A DNA stretch of 64,000 nucleotides from NCBI GenBank assembly GCA_964649725.1, contig CAZYTM010000012.1, positions 1-64,000 of the forward strand, given 5' to 3'. The notes under the pieces were generated by a model. The model worked only from the letters and a program-made list of their open reading frames with translations, was not told the origin of the DNA and made no database searches. The translations under genes were made by a program, and so were the position numbers. The DNA comes from CAZYTM01 sp964649725. GTDB lineage: Bacteria; Desulfobacterota; Desulfuromonadia; Geobacterales; Geobacteraceae. Shown piece after piece: positions 59,410-64,000 of the stretch. The number at the start of each line of letters is the position of its first letter. The first letter of the stretch is position 1.

Positions 59410-59455
59410 GGCTCTGTTATCCTTTCAGGGATATTATTGCGGGACGCGATCCCTG

Positions 59456-62125
59456 TTATTTCTTCCCGGTCAGATTAAGCACTGCCGGTAATACAACAAT
59501 AAAGGCCACCTGACAGGCGACCATGCCAAGGCACATCACTGCGCCGATACTGAACACCCCCTGGTGCCGCGCCACCATCAGGGCGCCGAAACTCGCCATG
59601 ATGGTGAGGGTATTGAGAAACACGCCGATACCGGTGCTGGAGAAGATGACCTGCTGCGGGGTCTCATCTTCATGGCGGTAACGGTTGATGAGGTAGATCC
59701 CCGAATCTACGGCAATACCAAGTACCAGCGGCAGCACGATGATATTGGCGGAATTGAAGCTGATGCCGAACAGCCACATGCCGGCGGTCATGAAGAGGAT
59801 ACCGAGCAGCAACGGCACCAGGCCGATCAGGGTATAGCGGATATTGCGAAAAGCGATCAGGAGGATCAGGGCGATGGCAAATATGGCATAGATAAAGGCG
59901 TTCCGGTAGGAGTCGCGCAGCACGGTCATCGACTCATAGACCATGACCGGCTCGCCGGTAGCCCTCGGATCGACACTCCGGACCTCGGCAAGGAACTTCT
60001 GCAACGGTTGCCGGGCAAATATCTCCTCCTTCGGCGCCACCTGCAGCAGATATCTGCCGGTTTTGCCGATAAAGCGCCGCAACAGCTCCGGAGGGACGTC
60101 AGCAGCCTGGATAGGTGTCGCGGTCAGGCTCTGTCTGAGCATTTCGAGCCGCACCGGAAGCTCGGCGAACATCCCCCCCTGGAACTCCTTCAGCATGCCG
60201 ACCGCGTTCTTGTCCTTCTCTTTCTCCAGATTGGCAAAGAAGCGGTCCAGAGTCACCAGAAAGGTGCCGACCTGCCCCGCTTCACTCCTCTTTTGCTGTT
60301 CGAGGCGTTTACCGAACCTCTCCACATTGTTGCGGAAGTTCTCAAAGACCGCTGGCAACTCCATCAGTCGCAGGTCCTCTTCATAGGGGACGCTTTTGAT
60401 GCCGTCCAGCTGCTCCCTGGCAGCGGCCAGCAGGCTCAGCTTCTCCGCCTGGTCATCCGGGACAAAGGTGTTGGCCCAGACCAGATGGTCGACAGTCGGT
60501 AACCGCTCCAACCTTTTCGCCTTCTCTGCCGCTTCGCTGGCCGTGGCAGCTGTCACCACGGCAAAGTAGCCGGAGTTCTCCTTGCTCCGCATCAACTTGT
60601 AGGCATAGGTGACCGATTCGAGATCGCGCGCCTGCAGGTTCATCAGGTTATAGTCGAATTCACTGCGCGCCAGCGGATAGAGGGCAGCCAGGGCGAGCAG
60701 CAGCGCCAGGGTGACTACCTGGTTAGGCCGGCCGAACAGCAGCCGCTTCCAGGTCGGTTCCTCTGCCGCTTCCGGACGGCTTCTTGGCAACCTTGCCGGG
60801 AAGAGGAGCAACAGCGCCGGCAGCACTGTAAAAGTGACCAGCACACAGATGACTATCCCCCCCGCGGCGATGATGCCGAGTTCGGCGATCCCCTTGAAGT
60901 CGGTAAAGGCAAAGGTGACAAAGGCGGCCGCCACAGTAGCAGCAGCCATGGTAATGGCCCAGCCGTTTTTCGCCAGCGCAGTCCGGAGTGCATCTTCCTT
61001 GCTGGCGCCGCGCCCCAGTTCCTCCTGCATGCGGAGGATGATCTGGATGCCATACTCGATACCGATGCCGATCAGCATCACGGCAAAGACCGAGGAGAGG
61101 ATGTTAAGGTGGCCGATGGCCATGGTGGCAAAGCCGAACGAGCAGCAGATAGCCACCAACAGTGCGAGCATGGCGGCGATCGTATTGAAAAGGCCACGGA
61201 AGGCTACCAGGAGGAGGATTATCGTCAGGACCAGGGTTATCAAAGTTGCCAGGGTGATGTCCCGCTCACTGGTCACCATCTCTTCATATTCCAGCACCGG
61301 CGTCCCGGTCAGCCCGACCGTCACCCCCTTGAATTCAGGGAGCTTCTGCAGCAGTGCCAGCTCTTTCCGCAGGGCAACAATGGCCGCTTCCGACTGCTTG
61401 AAGCTTGCCTCATCCTTGACCGGCAGCAGGGTAAGCACCTGTTGCCGGCCGGCTGCGGCAAAGGACGATTCGCTCCCGTCCCCCTTGCGGAACATGACCC
61501 CCTCCAGGGAGAGTCCGGCCCCGCCTCCTTTGGCAAAGGTAGCTATCCCCTCCCCCAGGGCGCCGAGCATGAAGACCAGCCGGTCAAGCCTGGCCTGGTC
61601 AGTCTTCCCCTCCGGGAGCGCCAGCCAGCTCTCCATTTCGCCGCTCAGACTGGTGAAGAGGGTCTGTACCGAAGGTGCTGCGGCCAGCGCCTTGAGCGTC
61701 GGAGCGGCCTTGGCCAGATTGGCGGTAAAGAGCGCCAGTTCGTCCCGCGGCATCAGCAGCAGACCGCTGTTTTGAAAGAACGGCAGGCCGAAGGGGAAGA
61801 AGACCTCGCGGAAGTGCTCCCGGTCACCCTGCAACCTTGACGCGAGACGCGTGCCGAAACGGCCTGCCTGGGCGCTGTCGCTGCTCTCGATCACCACGGC
61901 TATCTCTTCCTGGTCACCAAACTCGGCCCGGTAGGCTTGATAGTCGCGGTTGAAGGAGGTGTTGGCCGGCATCAACTGGTCGCGGCCTGTGAGGAAACTG
62001 AGCTTCTTGGCGGTCAGGACTACCGATAGGAGGGCGATGATAAACGCTATGGCGAGGATCAGCCATGGCCGGCGGAGAATAACCGAATAGAGTCGGCTTG
62101 CTGCGGATAGTTTTTCCTGCTCCAT
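59456..62125 (-). CDS. hpnN: RND-type hopanoid transporter (HpnN-like)
   Basis: An 889-residue RND permease with twelve transmembrane helices and two large periplasmic loops, duplicated as in the MmpL/HpnN group. I chose ATG 62125 (MEQEKLSAASRLYSVIL), preceded by AAGGTGAGC. The frame extends 7 codons. Helices contain RGLFNTIAAMLALLVAICCS and VMLIGIGIEYGIQIILRM. HpnN moves hopanoids to the outer membrane. It is divergent from shc across a 265-bp gap that should hold both promoters. Confidence 0.9.
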   Translation of the reverse strand: MEQEKLSAASRLYSVILRRPWLILAIAFIIALLSVVLTAKKLSFLTGRDQLMPANTSFNRDYQAYRAEFGDQEEIAVVIESSDSAQAGRFGTRLASRLQGDREHFREVFFPFGLPFFQNSGLLLMPRDELALFTANLAKAAPTLKALAAAPSVQTLFTSLSGEMESWLALPEGKTDQARLDRLVFMLGALGEGIATFAKGGGAGLSLEGVMFRKGDGSESSFAAAGRQQVLTLLPVKDEASFKQSEAAIVALRKELALLQKLPEFKGVTVGLTGTPVLEYEEMVTSERDITLATLITLVLTIILLLVAFRGLFNTIAAMLALLVAICCSFGFATMAIGHLNILSSVFAVMLIGIGIEYGIQIILRMQEELGRGASKEDALRTALAKNGWAITMAAATVAAAFVTFAFTDFKGIAELGIIAAGGIVICVLVTFTVLPALLLLFPARLPRSRPEAAEEPTWKRLLFGRPNQVVTLALLLALAALYPLARSEFDYNLMNLQARDLESVTYAYKLMRSKENSGYFAVVTAATASEAAEKAKRLERLPTVDHLVWANTFVPDDQAEKLSLLAAAREQLDGIKSVPYEEDLRLMELPAVFENFRNNVERFGKRLEQQKRSEAGQVGTFLVTLDRFFANLEKEKDKNAVGMLKEFQGGMFAELPVRLEMLRQSLTATPIQAADVPPELLRRFIGKTGRYLLQVAPKEEIFARQPLQKFLAEVRSVDPRATGEPVMVYESMTVLRDSYRNAFIYAIFAIALILLIAFRNIRYTLIGLVPLLLGILFMTAGMWLFGISFNSANIIVLPLVLGIAVDSGIYLINRYRHEDETPQQVIFSSTGIGVFLNTLTIMASFGALMVARHQGVFSIGAVMCLGMVACQVAFIVVLPAVLNLTGKK

Positions 62126-62391
62126 TGTTTGCTCACCTTCTGCCATATTGAAATCTTCCGCACCGTAACATAGCTCTCTGCTTAAATCAACCGCGACGGC
62201 ACAGCGGAAGCGGCCCTTAATGGCCGCATAATAACTTGATATTATTAAGATTAGATATTTATTTTGGGAAAGGGGGTATACCTTTTGCCAATTATGTGCT
62301 AAAAAATAGCGGTTGCGTATAGTGCGTCATCTTTTTCGGCGCTGGCGCATACCGATTTTCCCGAATGCATTGGCAAGGAGAGCATGAGGCG

Positions 62392-64000
62392 ATGAAAACC
62401 TCAAAATATCCGATTTCTCACGCGCTGACATCGTTCAACGGTGTCGCCGTCCCACAGCCCGAACAGCAACCCGGGAGCAAACCAGGCGCCAAGATACATC
62501 ATCTGCCCGCTTCCATCTGGAAAAAACGTGATGGCGAGATCAAGAGTCCGCTCGACCTGGCCATCGAGCGGAGCCGCGACTTCTTCTTCCGCGAGCAGCT
62601 GCCGGCCGGCTACTGGTGGGCTGAACTCGAATCAAATGTCACCATCACCGCCGAATATATCATGCTCTTCCACTTTCTCGGCATGGTCAACAAGGTCAAA
62701 GAACAGAAGATGGCCAACTATCTCCTCAGCAAACAGACTGAAGAGGGGTACTGGTGTATCTACTACGGCGGCCCCGGCGACCTCTCCACCTCTGTGGAGG
62801 CCTATTTTGCCCTCAAGCTGGCCGGTTACGACGCTGACCATCCGGCAATGGTCAAGGCCCGCAGCTTTATCCTGGAGAGTGGCGGCATCATCAAGTGCCG
62901 GGTCTTTACCAAGATTTTCCTCGCCCTGTTCGGCGAATTCGCCTGGTTCGGCGTTCCATCGATGCCGATCGAACTGATGTTGCTACCCAACTGGGCCTAC
63001 TTCAACATGTACGAACTCTCCAGCTGGGCCAGAGCGACCATAATCCCGCTCTCGCTGGTCATGGTGGAGCGACCGGTACGCAAGCTCCCCCCTGCGGCAC
63101 GGGTGCAGGAACTCTTTGTCCGGCCGCCGCGACCGATCGACTATACCTTTACCAAGGAAGACGGTATCCTGACCTGGAAGAACTTCTTTATCGGCGTCGA
63201 TCACTGTCTCAAGGTCTATGAAAAGAGTCCGGTCCGGCCATTCAAGAAAAAGGCGATGGCGCTGGCGGAAAAATGGGTTTTAGAACACCAGGAACCGTCC
63301 GGTGACTGGGGGGGGATCCAGCCGGCAATGCTGAACGCCATTCTGGCGCTGCACTGCCTTGGCTATGCCAATGACCATCCGGCTGTGGTCAAGGGGCTCG
63401 ATGCGCTGGCCAACTTCTGTATCGAGGATGAGAAGGAGCTGGTGCTGCAGTCATGCATCTCGCCGGTCTGGGATACTGCGCTGGCCCTCAAGGCGCTGGT
63501 CGACTCCGACGTACCTACCGATCATCCTGCACTGGTCAAGGCCGCCCAGTGGCTCATCGACAGGGAAGTGCGCAAACCTGGCGACTGGAAGATCAAGAGC
63601 CCGGAACTTGAGCCTGGTGGCTGGGCTTTCGAGTTTCTCAACGACATGTATCCCGATGTTGACGATTCCGGCTTCGTCATGATGACCATCAAAAACATTG
63701 ACGTCAAGAACCGTAAATCTCGGGATGACGCCCTGAGGCGCGGTATCGCCTGGTGCCTCGGCATGCAGAGCAAGAACGGCGGTTGGGGTGCCTTTGACAA
63801 GGACAATACCAAGCACCTGCTGAACAAGATACCATTTGCCGACCTGGAGGCGCTCATAGACCCACCGACCGCCGATCTGACCGGCCGGATGCTCGAGCTG
63901 ATGGGGACCTTCGACTTTTCCAAGGACCACCAAGCAGCACGCCGCGGCATAAGTTTCCTCAAGGAGACCCAGGAGAAGGAAGGTTGCTGGTGGGGGCGCT
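62392..64000 (+). CDS. shc: Squalene-hopene cyclase, partial at window end
   Basis: The first 536 residues are present, with no stop before 64000. The protein starts at ATG 62392 and cyclises squalene to hopene. The QW-type repeats are visible (GYWWAELESN, GYWCIYYGGPGDL, GDWGGIQPAM, GGWGAFDKDN). The catalytic acid is in DVDDS at about 422-426 (YPDVDDSGFV), where many cyclases have DVDDT. The mini-frame ATGAGGCGATGA overlaps its start. IspH in the same window would help supply precursor. Confidence 0.93.
   Translation, partial: MKTSKYPISHALTSFNGVAVPQPEQQPGSKPGAKIHHLPASIWKKRDGEIKSPLDLAIERSRDFFFREQLPAGYWWAELESNVTITAEYIMLFHFLGMVNKVKEQKMANYLLSKQTEEGYWCIYYGGPGDLSTSVEAYFALKLAGYDADHPAMVKARSFILESGGIIKCRVFTKIFLALFGEFAWFGVPSMPIELMLLPNWAYFNMYELSSWARATIIPLSLVMVERPVRKLPPAARVQELFVRPPRPIDYTFTKEDGILTWKNFFIGVDHCLKVYEKSPVRPFKKKAMALAEKWVLEHQEPSGDWGGIQPAMLNAILALHCLGYANDHPAVVKGLDALANFCIEDEKELVLQSCISPVWDTALALKALVDSDVPTDHPALVKAAQWLIDREVRKPGDWKIKSPELEPGGWAFEFLNDMYPDVDDSGFVMMTIKNIDVKNRKSRDDALRRGIAWCLGMQSKNGGWGAFDKDNTKHLLNKIPFADLEALIDPPTADLTGRMLELMGTFDFSKDHQAARRGISFLKETQEKEGCWWGR

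Overview
The window reads as a chromosomal segment of a member of the Geobacteraceae (Desulfuromonadia). This is inferred from the gene content, not from a database match. The gene run pheA-tyrA-aroA-cmk-ispH-rpsA-ihfB, a five-haem periplasmic cytochrome, a Fe/Mn superoxide dismutase, a large chemoreceptor, an NtrC-type regulator and a hopanoid locus (shc, hpnN, a HpnI-like glycosyltransferase) fit that group. Most of the window is GC-rich and densely coded, mainly on the minus strand. About 34.3-40.1 kb is visibly more AT-rich and accessory.

Layout. 0-3.3 kb: small accessory genes (two ORF6N proteins, a four-helix-bundle protein, a HigBA-like toxin-antitoxin pair) among short AT-rich tandem repeats and a recurring terminator-like hairpin. 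3.3-11.5 kb: conserved core with a molybdenum-carrier-like gene, two IHF/HU genes, tRNA-Leu(UAA), rpsA, ispH, cmk, aroA, tyrA and pheA. 11.6-17.4 kb: a compact minus-strand unit with a GspE/PilB-type ATPase, a LysM protein and a membrane-anchored receiver-like protein, perhaps an uncharacterised envelope machine. 17.7-25.2 kb: a LexA/CI-like regulator lacking its protease dyad, a MacAB-like efflux operon, sodB, and small genes including a 56-residue membrane protein coupled to a YheU-family gene. 25.3-30.6 kb: vapBC with a clear promoter/operator, an M48 lipoprotein protease, and a coupled SPFH-GYF / zinc-ribbon / SrkA set. 30.6-34.1 kb: DUF503, an MBL hydrolase, an MFS carrier and polyphosphate glucokinase.

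34.3-40.1 kb: the accessory segment. It has two attC-like sites with cassette-like genes and no integrase (a CALIN-type remnant), a pair of about 172-bp repeats with 13-bp inverted ends around a lipoprotein gene, a HEAT protein with an unusual Cys-rich repeat region, an unassigned protein and a RelE/HTH toxin-antitoxin pair. It stops at tRNA-Arg(UCG).

40.2-57.6 kb: mostly envelope, redox and signalling genes (ComEA-like, S1/P1-like nuclease, multihaem cytochrome, DedA, OmpA-like, a chemoreceptor whose sensor domain is duplicated at its C-terminus, a sigma-54 activator, an aminotransferase, a secreted Cys-rich protein, ankyrin protein, secreted MsrA, a YpdA-like flavoprotein). 57.7-64 kb: the hopanoid locus. 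hpnN and shc are divergent. shc runs off the window end.

No rRNA, CRISPR array, complete insertion sequence or prophage was seen.
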